The position numbers and the translations under genes were made by a program. A stretch of 64,000 nt of DNA from Runella defluvii (GTDB taxonomy: Bacteria > Bacteroidota > Bacteroidia > Cytophagales > Spirosomataceae): contig NZ_JACIBY010000004.1 in the NCBI RefSeq assembly GCF_014195535.1, positions 29,509 through 93,508 of the forward strand, given 5' to 3'. The notes beneath the pieces are model-generated. The model had not been told where the DNA came from. It did not search any database and was given only the letters and a program-made list of their open reading frames with translations. Positions 1 through 7,317 of this stretch are shown in pieces (positions within the stretch are counted from its first letter, which is position 1; each line of letters starts with the position of its first letter).

Positions 1-524
1 ACGTGACTACGGGCAAATCCCGTTCCGCGCGATTGGAGCAATTCGATGAGTTTTTCGGCTTTTTGGGTCGAATTTTTGAGCATTTCGGGCAAAATCTGCT
101 GCTCTAGCGCAATCATGCCTTTTACGCCGTTGGTTCGTCTTTTGGTCGCCTGCCACTTGTCGCCGTAGAACGTTTTGTCCAAATGGATGTGCATGTCTTT
201 AAACGAAGGCAGCATCAAAAGGCCCTTCGCGTCGATGGCATCAGCGGGTGGTTTTTGGGAGCTAATGGTGGTGATTTTTCCATTCGTAATTTCCACCGAA
301 AACAAGCCCGTTTTTGTGCCAATCACCTCCTCGCCTTCGTAGTCAAACCCTGTTTCAAGGCGTACGTTTTTTAAGGTATATTTGTTGCCATTGCCCGTGG
401 AAGCCCCCCACGCAATTTCTTTTTCGGGAGAGAGCAGCGAAGCACTGGGTGCCAATGAAAGCCCAGATAAACCTACGATGGAGTGTTGAAGAAAGGCTTT
501 GCGCGAAAGGGAGGACTGGTTCAT
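1..524 (-). CDS. Amidohydrolase, cytosine-deaminase-like, exported (3' part beyond window)
   Basis: The first 174 codons of a metal-dependent amidohydrolase, cut by the left window edge. The protein begins MNQSSLSRKAFLQHS, a Tat-like signal (S-R-K-x-F-L), so export is likely. Around residues 100-125 comes the start of the barrel: a short strand, then MHIHLDKTF, the HxH metal-binding motif in the form seen in cytosine-deaminase-like and related cyclic-amide deaminases. Substrate cannot be read from this fragment. It starts 13 bp after the stop of the YdeI-type gene on the same strand, so the two are probably co-transcribed. The ATG at 524 is the only in-frame start that gives a full signal peptide. 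Confidence 0.75.
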   Translation of the reverse strand, partial: MNQSSLSRKAFLQHSIVGLSGLSLAPSASLLSPEKEIAWGASTGNGNKYTLKNVRLETGFDYEGEEVIGTKTGLFSVEITNGKITTISSQKPPADAIDAKGLLMLPSFKDMHIHLDKTFYGDKWQATKRRTNGVKGMIALEQQILPEMLKNSTQKAEKLIELLQSRGTGFARSH

Positions 525-537
525 GTGGTAAGTTGTT

Positions 538-1131
538 TTATCCTTTGGTAGATTTTTGATTGAGCAGCACCATCATTTCGTCAATGCGTTTTTGGCGTGT
601 TTCGGGGCGTTTGGCAAAAAGCAATCGGGCCAATAGTTCTTTTTTAGCCGACTTACTCAGCCCCAAAAACTGAGTCATCAATCCCTCTTGACCCACAAGT
701 GCTTGTTCCAAATCGGGAGGAATGACTAAGGCTTCCACATCGTCGAGCATAGTCCAAGAGCCATTGCGCTTGGCCACTTCGATACTTGCAAAACCCGCTT
801 CCGTCATCAGTCCCGCCTCAATAAGCTGGTCAACCTTTACTTTATTAATTTTCGACCACGTACTTTTTGCTTTGCGAGGACAAAAAAACTGGTGCGATTT
901 TTCAGAATCGACGGTTACTTTTTTGCTGTCTATCCAGCCAAAGCACAGTGCGACGTCCACAGCCTCGCTCCAAGTAATGGAGGGAATAGCCGACGATTTT
1001 TTATAAAAAACAACCCAAACGGCCTGTTGAGATTGGTGATTTTGTTCCAACCAAGCGCGCCATTCCGCACTATTTTTGGGGTAAAACACGTCGATAGTCA
1101 TAGCTAGTGGCAGGGGCATCTCGCCCGTCAT
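538..1131 (-). CDS. YdeI/OmpD-associated family protein
   Basis: A 197-residue protein of the YdeI/OmpD-associated (OmdA) family. Family traits visible are the early segment FYPKNSAEWRAWLEQNH, the central ALCFGWIDS motif, the CPRKAKSTWSKIN segment, and a C-terminal helical region rich in Lys/Arg (SKSAKKELLARLL, RKRIDEMM-like end). Members are small cytosolic proteins with no firm biochemical role; some have been linked to bacteriocin or polymyxin resistance. A second ATG at 1101 (MTIDVFYP) fits the family N-terminus better than the first ATG at 1131, so the true protein may be 187 residues. It is the upstream gene of a probable pair with the amidohydrolase. Confidence 0.8.
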   Translation of the reverse strand: MTGEMPLPLAMTIDVFYPKNSAEWRAWLEQNHQSQQAVWVVFYKKSSAIPSITWSEAVDVALCFGWIDSKKVTVDSEKSHQFFCPRKAKSTWSKINKVKVDQLIEAGLMTEAGFASIEVAKRNGSWTMLDDVEALVIPPDLEQALVGQEGLMTQFLGLSKSAKKELLARLLFAKRPETRQKRIDEMMVLLNQKSTKG

Positions 1132-1205
1132 TTTTAACCAAAGACTCTCATACAGTTAATATCCTCCACACATCGCTTAAAATGCTCTATTTTAGAAGAG
1201 ATTTA

Positions 1206-1241
1206 TTTACAAATTTTTAAATAGTTTACATTTTTTGTAAA
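1206..1241. promoter_or_regulatory. TTTACA half-site cluster, candidate operator
   Basis: Three copies of the same hexamer lie in the AT-rich leader of the GNAT-like/HTH pair: TTTACA at 1206-1211, TTTACA at 1225-1230 and its reverse complement TGTAAA at 1236-1241. The last two form an inverted repeat with a 5-bp T spacer, ending 22 bp before the start codon at 1264. The placement suits autoregulation by the HTH protein encoded downstream. This is inference from symmetry and position; AT-rich DNA can produce such words by chance. Confidence 0.35.
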
Positions 1242-1263
1242 TTTATACTCAAATAAAATACGG

Positions 1264-1743
1264 ATGTACTTGCTCAATAGGGGTGCTAATCCACCTACGC
1301 CTGTTGAGGCCATTATTGAGCCTATAGCAGTTAGCGATTTGAAGAAACTGACCAAAAAGGATTTCCATTTTACTTGGAAAGACTTTACGGAAACTGAACT
1401 GTGGAAATTACGGATAGCAGACAGTAAAGATATGTTAGGGGCAATGTCACTAACATACTATCCACTTGAATATCGCATAGAAATTAACCTGATTGCTAGC
1501 CGAAGTGATAATTTTGGGCCTGGTAAGCAGTATGACCGAATTGCTGGTTGTTTAATTGGATGGGCATGTCGGCTAGCGGTAAAAGAATACGGCTATCTAG
1601 CCTGTGTATCGCTTAAACCAAAAACCCGATTGGTAAAACATTATCAAAATAAGTATGGTATGCTGGATGGTGGCCAGCAACTGTATTTAGAAGGAAGACC
1701 ACTTTATACTCTCATTCAAACCTACATCGACCATGAACCTTGA
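1264..1743 (+). CDS. GNAT-like small protein, candidate toxin of a two-gene module
   Basis: A 159-residue cytosolic protein. The middle (about residues 75-120) reads like a degenerate acetyltransferase core: a strand EYRIEINLI, then GPGKQYDRIAGCLIGWACR, resembling the acetyl-CoA loop and following helix (R-x-x-G), then a strand ACVSLKPKT and the late HYQNKYGM, like the GNAT 'Y-x-x-x-G-F' ending. Small proteins of this kind recur in Bacteroidota next to HTH genes. Its stop overlaps the start of the downstream HTH gene by 11 bp, implying coupled translation. Together they look like a toxin-antitoxin operon with the toxin first, as in HigBA, but with a GNAT-like protein. Activity is unproven; it could be an inactive acetyltransferase. 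Confidence 0.6.
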   Translation: MYLLNRGANPPTPVEAIIEPIAVSDLKKLTKKDFHFTWKDFTETELWKLRIADSKDMLGAMSLTYYPLEYRIEINLIASRSDNFGPGKQYDRIAGCLIGWACRLAVKEYGYLACVSLKPKTRLVKHYQNKYGMLDGGQQLYLEGRPLYTLIQTYIDHEP

Positions 1744-2245
1744 CGCAATAGCTCCCGAAGAAATAGTAGATGGCTTTATGTTACCGGCTAAAATGACTCT
1801 TGAGCAGAAACGCCAAGCCGACCAGCAATTAGCCGTTATCCGTCAAAAGAGATTAGTTGAGCAATCTGAACAGGAAAAGCTATATGGTCAATTGCTTCAA
1901 TTGAAAATCCATATCGAGGATTATATCAAGCAGGATACGTTTGATCCCAAAAAAGGCTTTGCCTATTTCTTACAATTATATATTGAGCTTCAACATAAAA
2001 AGAAGATTGAGGTAGCTTCTGAACTTGATATTCATAAAACGAAGCTCAGTCAATTACTTTCTGGTCGTAGAGCACCTTCTGAAGATATTTTTATTCGATT
2101 AGAGTTTCATTCTAATCAGTTTATTTCTGCTCGTAACTGGTTTCGGCTTTCAATGAAACAACAGGAATATTCTATCATGACGAATTCTTCGCTAAGAAAT
2201 AAAGAGAAGAAGCATGTTAAAGGCCATTTGGCATTAGAATTTTAA
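1733..2245 (+). CDS. HTH (XRE/HigA-like) protein, candidate antitoxin
   Basis: A 170-residue protein. Residues about 20-70 are charged and probably helical (many K, Q, E); residues 90-111 form a helix-turn-helix (KIEVASELDIHKTKLSQLLS followed by GRRAPSEDI), close to the XRE/HigA DNA-binding unit. The tail after residue 140 is basic and polar. The ATG lies inside the end of the preceding gene (11-bp overlap), so expression is coupled. The likely role is neutralising the upstream GNAT-like protein and repressing the operon through the TTTACA sites at 1206-1241. The pairing is inferred from gene order; no experimental homologue is recalled with certainty. Confidence 0.65.
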   Translation: MNLDAIAPEEIVDGFMLPAKMTLEQKRQADQQLAVIRQKRLVEQSEQEKLYGQLLQLKIHIEDYIKQDTFDPKKGFAYFLQLYIELQHKKKIEVASELDIHKTKLSQLLSGRRAPSEDIFIRLEFHSNQFISARNWFRLSMKQQEYSIMTNSSLRNKEKKHVKGHLALEF

Positions 2246-2395
2246 TTAGATACATGACCGACCTCAACTTGTCGTCTCACATAAATCAATGTCTCATTTT
2301 GCAGGATGTGGGACAGCGTTTAATTGTGAAATATGTTTGCTACTAACGAGCGTCAGCGAAGGGGCAAGTACTGAAATTGAGAGCCCCTATTTATT

Positions 2396-2424
2396 GCTCC
2401 AGAGGAGCTACATCTTCGTAGAAA
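2396..2424 (+). repeat. Isolated hairpin element related to the right-end repeat
   Basis: A short hairpin GCTCC-AGA-GGAGC (2396-2408) is followed by TACATCTTCGTAGAAA. The layout, a 5-bp stem with a purine loop followed by an ACAT..TTGTAGAA-like tail, matches the unit of the tandem array at the right end of the window (GTCTC-GGA-GAGAC followed by ATAACGTTTGTAGAAT). It looks like a single, diverged copy of one dispersed intergenic repeat family. It sits in a decayed region with no intact gene. Confidence 0.4.
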
Positions 2425-2446
2425 GCGTGAATCACATCCAAAATAA

Positions 2447-2563
2447 AGCCTCGCATTTACACAAGCTTTGCTCGCTGAAACAGATTTTGATGATGCCAAA
2501 ATAGCCTCTTTGACAGGGGTAAGCCTCGAAGTTGTGCAAAAATTGAGGGCATTACAAAAATAA
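2447..2563 (+). pseudogene. 3' remnant of a gene, probably Rpn/PD-(D/E)XK nuclease family
   Basis: An open stretch of 38 codons ending in TAA encodes the natural-looking tail LLAETDFDDAKIASLTGVSL followed by EVVQKLRALQK. Stop codons and a frame change lie just upstream and no start is present. The tail has the form 'aspartate-rich helix, then LTG(V/L)-x(3)-(V/I)' that ends many Bacteroidota Rpn-type putative nucleases; the intact Rpn gene at 48829-49686 ends LIIKLTGLTQEEINLL. The rest of 2246-2734 holds only frameshifted scraps, the hairpin at 2396 and no recognisable gene. Confidence 0.4.
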
Positions 2564-2734
2564 AACGTCACCTTGCGACCTCTGCGCTCTCGCCAGGATG
2601 ACTTTTAATCATCATCTCTCACCAAGAGACGAGCCATTGCGAGGGCATCTCATCTAGCTAATATCCTCATGGGAAGTGATTAGGTGAAACCTCGATGATG
2701 CGGGCGTTTTGCGATGGAGATAGCCCACATTGTG

Positions 2735-3439
2735 TCAATTGCTATTCATCTTGACGACCCGAAAATGTATTCCAAATGAAACTGGGTTCACTTTATCTAT
2801 TGTTTTAACAAAAGTCGCCTTAATTTCCGCTGAAAGGCTAGACTCAATGACTAAAGAATACCTTGGAATCACTTTTAACTCTACTCCAGCTCGTAAAAAA
2901 GCCCGATTTCGAAAGGTAGCACTACCTACGCCGAACGTCTGAGTTTCAATCGTATTTCCAAAATCATCCCTCCAGCGCTGATACTGTTTTCCGACGACAT
3001 CTTGGGTTAAGCCACCTGTAGTTAGAATAGCAACCACGGGCGAGACGGAGGTTTTTCGCATTGCCCCCCATGCAATTTCAATCCCTCTTGTGTCTCTTTG
3101 TAGTAAAACAACCGCTGAGGAGCCACTGTAAGGCTGCAAACGATTGAGTTCAAAACGGCGTTGGTTATAGGAAAAATTCCAAAACCAATGCCAATGTTCG
3201 TGACGTTTCATTTTGTTTGTCCAGCCCAAGCTTAAGCTGAACCCGCCTCTAAAATGAGTGTTTTTATCGTTGTAATGACGTGAATTTCTGACCACCCCAT
3301 ATGTCTGAGTAGAGCCGTAATCTATGAAATAATTTTCCTTCTGTCCATAGGCTGAATTGCTTCTAATAAATACTAGAAACCAAAAAAGTGTAACGCGGCA
3401 GCCACTTGAAATCTGCTTATTTGCTCCTAACATAATCAA
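2735..3439 (-). CDS. Secreted or outer-membrane hypothetical protein
   Basis: A 234-residue protein of unknown function. A hydrophobic segment (VTLFWFLVFIRSNSAYGQ) ending in A-x-G is a probable signal peptide, although the N-region is long. The remainder alternates hydrophobic and polar residues with many aromatics (HEHWHWFWNFSYNQRRFEL, near-repeated strands such as FRGGFSLSLGW and RYSLVIESSLSAEI), the look of a small beta-barrel; the chain ends in SFGIHFRVVKMNSN. Its start overlaps the stop of the upstream lipoprotein gene by 4 bp, so the two form an operon. No family is recognised. Confidence 0.6.
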   Translation of the reverse strand: MIMLGANKQISSGCRVTLFWFLVFIRSNSAYGQKENYFIDYGSTQTYGVVRNSRHYNDKNTHFRGGFSLSLGWTNKMKRHEHWHWFWNFSYNQRRFELNRLQPYSGSSAVVLLQRDTRGIEIAWGAMRKTSVSPVVAILTTGGLTQDVVGKQYQRWRDDFGNTIETQTFGVGSATFRNRAFLRAGVELKVIPRYSLVIESSLSAEIKATFVKTIDKVNPVSFGIHFRVVKMNSN

Positions 3440-3828
3440 TAATTTCTAAGGAGTGTGTCACTTTTTATAGTTACCATAATGGGAGTTTTCGCATTGATTC
3501 GCCGTAAGTCAACCGTAAAGAGAGAGCGTTCAAGTACTGGAATCTGTGTTTCTTTAAATTTTACAACCACTTTACAACTCAAATCAGAAAACCCTTCTAC
3601 GTGTTCCAAATTATACAAGACATCCATAACTTTTTGATTTTGAAAATTTTTTACAACAATCGAATCGCCACGATAAGCAGGGAATTCATAATTGAAAAAC
3701 TTGATAACAACCTTTTCAATTTCCAATCCACTTTCATTGGTAAGAGTGATTTTCATTTGACGGGTGTAGCCAAAAACAAAGCAACCCGAGAGGAATGCCG
3801 TTAGCAATGTGACAATAATCCATTTCAT
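3436..3828 (-). CDS. Hypothetical lipoprotein
   Basis: A 130-residue protein with a clear lipoprotein signal: MKWIIVTLLTAFLSGCF, lipobox LSGC with Cys16. The mature part begins with strands (QMKITLTNESGLEIEKVVIK) and is probably an all-beta fold; it ends MVTIKSDTLLRNY. No family is recognised. It is the first gene of a pair with the barrel-like protein at 2735-3439 (ATGA-type overlap), so the products may act together at the cell surface (inference). Confidence 0.65.
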   Translation of the reverse strand: MKWIIVTLLTAFLSGCFVFGYTRQMKITLTNESGLEIEKVVIKFFNYEFPAYRGDSIVVKNFQNQKVMDVLYNLEHVEGFSDLSCKVVVKFKETQIPVLERSLFTVDLRRINAKTPIMVTIKSDTLLRNY

Positions 3829-3834
3829 ACGTGC

Positions 3835-4032
3835 TTAATTTATTTGTTCATTCCCTTTGACCAACAACTCAAAATTCTCAAATCGCCCTTCAATCATCCA
3901 ATCGCAGAGATAATCACTTTGTAGATTTTTGAGTTTTATGCCTCTATCATAGGCGAAGGCACAGGCCGCTATCACAGGAGTACACCAATAACCTTTAAAA
4001 CTAGGATTGGGATATCTAAAGATTAGACCCTG
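3835..4032 (-). pseudogene. Orphan C-terminal coding fragment, weak DUF1911 (PoNe immunity) resemblance
   Basis: About 65 open codons on the minus strand with no start codon; the frame is closed by a stop at 4033-4035. The translation ends in IKLKNLQSDYLCDWMIEGRF..LLVKGNEQIN and contains PNPSFKGYWCTPVIAACAFA. The 'KGYW' followed by an alanine-rich helix is reminiscent of the C-terminal domain of DUF1911/PoNi immunity proteins, but the similarity is from memory and weak. It overlaps the end of the 164-residue gene at 4023 in another frame and looks like a severed tail left by recombination. Confidence 0.35.
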
Positions 4033-4517
4033 CTATAAATCATTAACTCACAACTTAGAGCAACGATAAAAGTATCACCTGTATCTGAGAATCCTAATGC
4101 TCTTAACTCGCAAGCTCCATCCTTACCAATCACTTTTATCTCTTGTTTATTGGGTGAAATCAAATAAAATCGTTTGATTGAGTATTTTTCAAAGGGTTTA
4201 TCGTCGGGTTCAAGTTCAGATACCACCAAGCTCCAGTTATCTTGGGAAGTTTTAGGCAAATTATCATTTCCGTGAAGGCCATGTAGTTTGATTTTTATAT
4301 TGGATAAAAAATCAAATCCAGTTACTGTGTGATTGACTTGGTCAAATTGAGCCCACCAGTGTAAGTCATCATATTTCCTTGCAATTTTTTCCCCCGTTTT
4401 GCAATTGAAGATTGCTTGCCCTTGGCTGGATACGACGATTAAAAAATCTTGGTTAGGTGCGTACCCCACATTTTCAAGACCACCGATAGCGAATGTATTT
4501 TTATGTTTCCACATCAT
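4023..4517 (-). CDS. Hypothetical protein, beta-propeller-like repeats
   Basis: A 164-residue protein without signal peptide. It contains short strand-turn units such as GGLENVGYAPNQDFLIVVSS, GQAIFNCKTGEKIARKYDD and LGFSDTGDTFIVALS, reminiscent of single WD/YVTN-type blades, but too few for a complete propeller. The middle is polar with no catalytic signature. It could be a small immunity or accessory protein, or the truncated remnant of a larger propeller. The neighbouring fragment at 3835-4032 shows this spot has been rearranged. Confidence 0.5.
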   Translation of the reverse strand: MMWKHKNTFAIGGLENVGYAPNQDFLIVVSSQGQAIFNCKTGEKIARKYDDLHWWAQFDQVNHTVTGFDFLSNIKIKLHGLHGNDNLPKTSQDNWSLVVSELEPDDKPFEKYSIKRFYLISPNKQEIKVIGKDGACELRALGFSDTGDTFIVALSCELMIYSRV

Positions 4518-4615
4518 CTTTTTAAAATAGTTGAATTATTTTGCTAGCCTTTGTTTGAGGGTAACTAGTAATAGCAAAAACGAGCGAAACCCTCGCACTA
4601 CCCACGAAACTACAC

Positions 4616-4646
4616 AAAAAAAGCGCTGGGCAACCAGCGCTTTTTT
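4616..4646 (-). terminator. Rho-independent terminator of the membrane protein gene
   Basis: The hairpin AAGCGCTGG-GCAA-CCAGCGCTT is flanked by A and T tracts, with arms 4616-4629 and 4634-4646. It begins 5 bp past the stop codon of the 435-residue membrane protein gene and has a T run on the minus strand. The A/T flanks make it potentially bidirectional. Confidence 0.8.
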
Positions 4647-4650
4647 GCTT

Positions 4651-5958
4651 TTATTTCTTCTCTTCCACGGGTGGGGGAGCGCCAAAACGCTTGTGGCTGT
4701 TTTTGAGTTCGCCGTGTGAGTTAATTAAAATCAGCGTCAAGAGGGCAATGCTCGCGATGACAAGTACAAAGTTTTTGCCCCACTTTGATAGGTCGATGGC
4801 ACGAGGCGTAAAATTGACCTCGGCGTTGCGGATAAGTACCGCCACAATCACCCAATTGACAACATAGAGGTATTGTTCAATGCGGTAGCTGCTCAAAAAT
4901 GCCCCCGTTACCAGTAAGCTATACACTACATACAGTCCCCAATGTCCCAAAAACAAGGCATATACTTCGGAGGCGGAGTAGGAGAGCGGATTGGTTTTGG
5001 TGAGGTAGTAACGTACCCACCACAGCGCCGACATCAACAAAACAAAAGCCAACGCCACCAACTGCACCGTACGGTAAATGTCGCTTTCGGGGGCAAAATC
5101 GAGTTTGCTAAAGATACCTTGCAGGCGCTCGACCGAAAACGATTGTTCCCACACTACGTAAGGAATAAAGAGCATGGACATTAGCAGCGGAAACCAAGTT
5201 TTGGCCTTGGGTTGGGTTTCGGCAGTGCGTTCCCATTCCGAGGTAAACGTGCCGTAGGCCATGCCCAATCCACCAAAAAAGCCCAACGAATATTCCATCA
5301 CGTTCCAGAAATTGAACTTGATGCCCGTCAGTCCGCCCAATACTTGCAGGAAATTACCAAACGCAAACCCAAAGCCGCCCCCAAGTCCCGAAAAGGCCGC
5401 TACGCGCAGGGCAGAGGTGTGGTTATTGCGGACGAGGTACCACGTCAGCGCGGCGGCCGCACCAAACACCGCCGCCCACATTTCGGAGCGGGGAGGGGTC
5501 ATGTACCATTCAAATTCTTCAATCAGGAAAAAATACGCAACGGCCGCACCTACAACCATCTCAACGGTGACTTCGTGCCATTTGACGGGTTTTTGGGGAC
5601 TGTCGGCCAGCGCCAACCCAAACAATGCTCCTCCTATGTAGCCGTACAAACCTCCAATCACAAAGAGCATGAGCAGCCCGTAATAGACGTTGATAAAATC
5701 ATCGCCGCGCCCGTAGCCGACCAAAATTCCGTAGCTGGCGATTCCGCCCAACCCCCAGCCGATGGCTCCCGCGAGGGTAGCGGCAAAGAGCTTGGCGTAC
5801 CAGTCGGTGCGGCGCGCGACAAATAGAATGCTGAGGGTGCCCACTGCCCCCGCCCAAGCCGCACCGTACTCGTGTCCGAATTGGCCGCGAATGGCCCAAG
5901 CGGTTCCGAGCGACATCGCCACGAGGAGCATGGGGAAGTAAAGTTGTTTGTTTTTCAT
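4651..5958 (-). CDS. Multi-spanning membrane protein, FGHEYGAA/TPPRS family
   Basis: A 435-residue inner-membrane protein with about 10-12 hydrophobic segments and no recognised function. Signature one, IRGQFGHEYGAA, is at residues 23-34 in the first membrane segment; signature two, MTPPRS, is at 153-158. A glycine-rich stretch GAIGWGLGGIASY follows signature one. A larger paralogue (26300-28420) carries both signatures. The conserved charged residues (Arg24, His29, Glu30, Arg157) inside or next to membrane segments suggest a transporter or membrane enzyme. It lies divergent from a DegT-type aminotransferase, within carbohydrate genes. The C-terminus is short, proline-rich and charged (APPPVEEKK). 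Start ATG at 5958 is unambiguous. Confidence 0.75.
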   Translation of the reverse strand: MKNKQLYFPMLLVAMSLGTAWAIRGQFGHEYGAAWAGAVGTLSILFVARRTDWYAKLFAATLAGAIGWGLGGIASYGILVGYGRGDDFINVYYGLLMLFVIGGLYGYIGGALFGLALADSPQKPVKWHEVTVEMVVGAAVAYFFLIEEFEWYMTPPRSEMWAAVFGAAAALTWYLVRNNHTSALRVAAFSGLGGGFGFAFGNFLQVLGGLTGIKFNFWNVMEYSLGFFGGLGMAYGTFTSEWERTAETQPKAKTWFPLLMSMLFIPYVVWEQSFSVERLQGIFSKLDFAPESDIYRTVQLVALAFVLLMSALWWVRYYLTKTNPLSYSASEVYALFLGHWGLYVVYSLLVTGAFLSSYRIEQYLYVVNWVIVAVLIRNAEVNFTPRAIDLSKWGKNFVLVIASIALLTLILINSHGELKNSHKRFGAPPPVEEKK

Positions 5959-6098
5959 TGGATAAGAAAGGTGTTTATCAGGGTTTAGTATCGTTTTTAG
6001 ATATACCTTTTTGCCCTTGAAAAAGGCTATTTGAGTAGTCTAAAAAACTAGCTAGTCAGTATTGTAATTATCTGATAAACATTAAAAACCTCCCACCC

Positions 6099-7292
6099 GT
6101 GGAAATAACAGAAAAGACCGTCAAAAAGAGTTTTGCGTGGCCTATTTTTGACGAAACCGAAGTAGAAGCCGTCGCCGAAGTGGTTCGTAGTGGCAAATGG
6201 GGCAACCCTGATTGTGGTGATTTGGTCGAGGCGTTTGAGAAAGAATTTGCGGCTTATTGCGGTAGTAAGTACGCCATTAGCTGCGTCAATGGCTCGGTGT
6301 CGCTGCGATTGGCCCTGATTGCCTGCGGCGTCAAGCCTGGCGATGAGGTTATCGTTCCTCCTTATACGTTTATTGCAACGGCATCAACGGTGATTGAGGC
6401 CAATTGTGTGCCTGTTTTTGTTGATATTGACCCTGAGACGTACAACATCAGCCCCGCGGCCATCGAAGCCGCCATTACGCCCCGTACCAAAGTGATTATT
6501 CCCGTGCATTTTGGCGGGCAGGCTTGCGACATGGACGCGATTATGGACATTGCAAAACGCCACAACCTGCGCGTTATCGAAGACGCCGCGCACGCCCACG
6601 GTGCCGAGTACAAAGGCAAAAAACTGGGGGCGATTGGAGACGTAGGGAGCTTCAGTTTTCAGTCTTCTAAAAACCTGACGGCGGGCGAGGGCGGCATCGT
6701 TGTCACCGACGACGACGAACTGTACGCCATGATGCACTCCTTGCGTAACGTGGGGCGTATTGAGGGCGGGCAGTGGTACGACCACTACAACCCAGGTTGC
6801 AACTACCGTATTACCCAAATGCAGGCCGTGCTGTTGTCGGCGCAATTGAAGCGGTTGGAGCAACAAACCCTCGTGCGTGATGCCAACGGCCTTTATTTGA
6901 ATCAATTACTGGAAAATATTGAAGGCATTACTCCTCTGAAACGCGGTTTTGGCGAAACCCGTCACTGTTACCATTTGTACATTATCAAGTACGACAAAAC
7001 GCATTTTAATGGGTTGTCGAAAGTGGAGTTTGTAGAGCGTTTGGCGGCCGAGGGCGTCCCTTGTTTTAGAGGATACCCCCATCCGTTGTACAAGCAACCG
7101 TTGTTCCAAAACAAAAACTTTATGTGTTATGCCATCCCCGACTACGTGGATTACAGCCAAGTACATTGCCCCGTTGCCGAGTACGCCTGCAGCGACGAAG
7201 GAGTGTGGATTTTACAACACGGAATGTTAGGAACGAAGGAAGACATGGAGTCGTTTGCCGAAGCGATTCTGAAAGTAAAACGCGAGGCATAA
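6099..7292 (+). CDS. DegT/DnrJ/EryC1/StrS-family PLP aminotransferase
   Basis: A 397-residue PLP-dependent enzyme of the sugar aminotransferase / AHBA synthase family. Visible motifs: the cofactor-phosphate region (SCVNGSVSLRLAL, residues 61-73), the substrate loop VPPYTFIATAS, the Asp that holds the pyridine nitrogen in IEDAAHAHG (Asp162), and the Schiff-base lysine in SFQSSKNLTAGEGG (Lys191). The start is GTG at 6099; no ATG occurs until far inside the conserved domain. Family members aminate keto-sugars or related ketones. Here it is followed 25 bp later by a secreted glycosidase-like gene, so a catabolic or regulatory link to an amino-sugar glycan is plausible but unproven. Confidence 0.88.
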   Translation: MEITEKTVKKSFAWPIFDETEVEAVAEVVRSGKWGNPDCGDLVEAFEKEFAAYCGSKYAISCVNGSVSLRLALIACGVKPGDEVIVPPYTFIATASTVIEANCVPVFVDIDPETYNISPAAIEAAITPRTKVIIPVHFGGQACDMDAIMDIAKRHNLRVIEDAAHAHGAEYKGKKLGAIGDVGSFSFQSSKNLTAGEGGIVVTDDDELYAMMHSLRNVGRIEGGQWYDHYNPGCNYRITQMQAVLLSAQLKRLEQQTLVRDANGLYLNQLLENIEGITPLKRGFGETRHCYHLYIIKYDKTHFNGLSKVEFVERLAAEGVPCFRGYPHPLYKQPLFQNKNFMCYAIPDYVDYSQVHCPVAEYACSDEGVWILQHGMLGTKEDMESFAEAILKVKREA

Positions 7293-7317
7293 CCATCCAC
7301 CAACCATTTCTCAACTC

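Noticed and set aside
2289..2571. Two short open frames (plus 2289-2504, minus 2353-2571)
   Set aside because: They overlap each other and the decayed gene tail, and carry no recognisable features.
5212..5826. A 204-codon open frame on the plus strand opposite the 435-residue membrane protein
   Set aside because: Highly basic, no domain or signal, and fully antisense to a well-supported gene.
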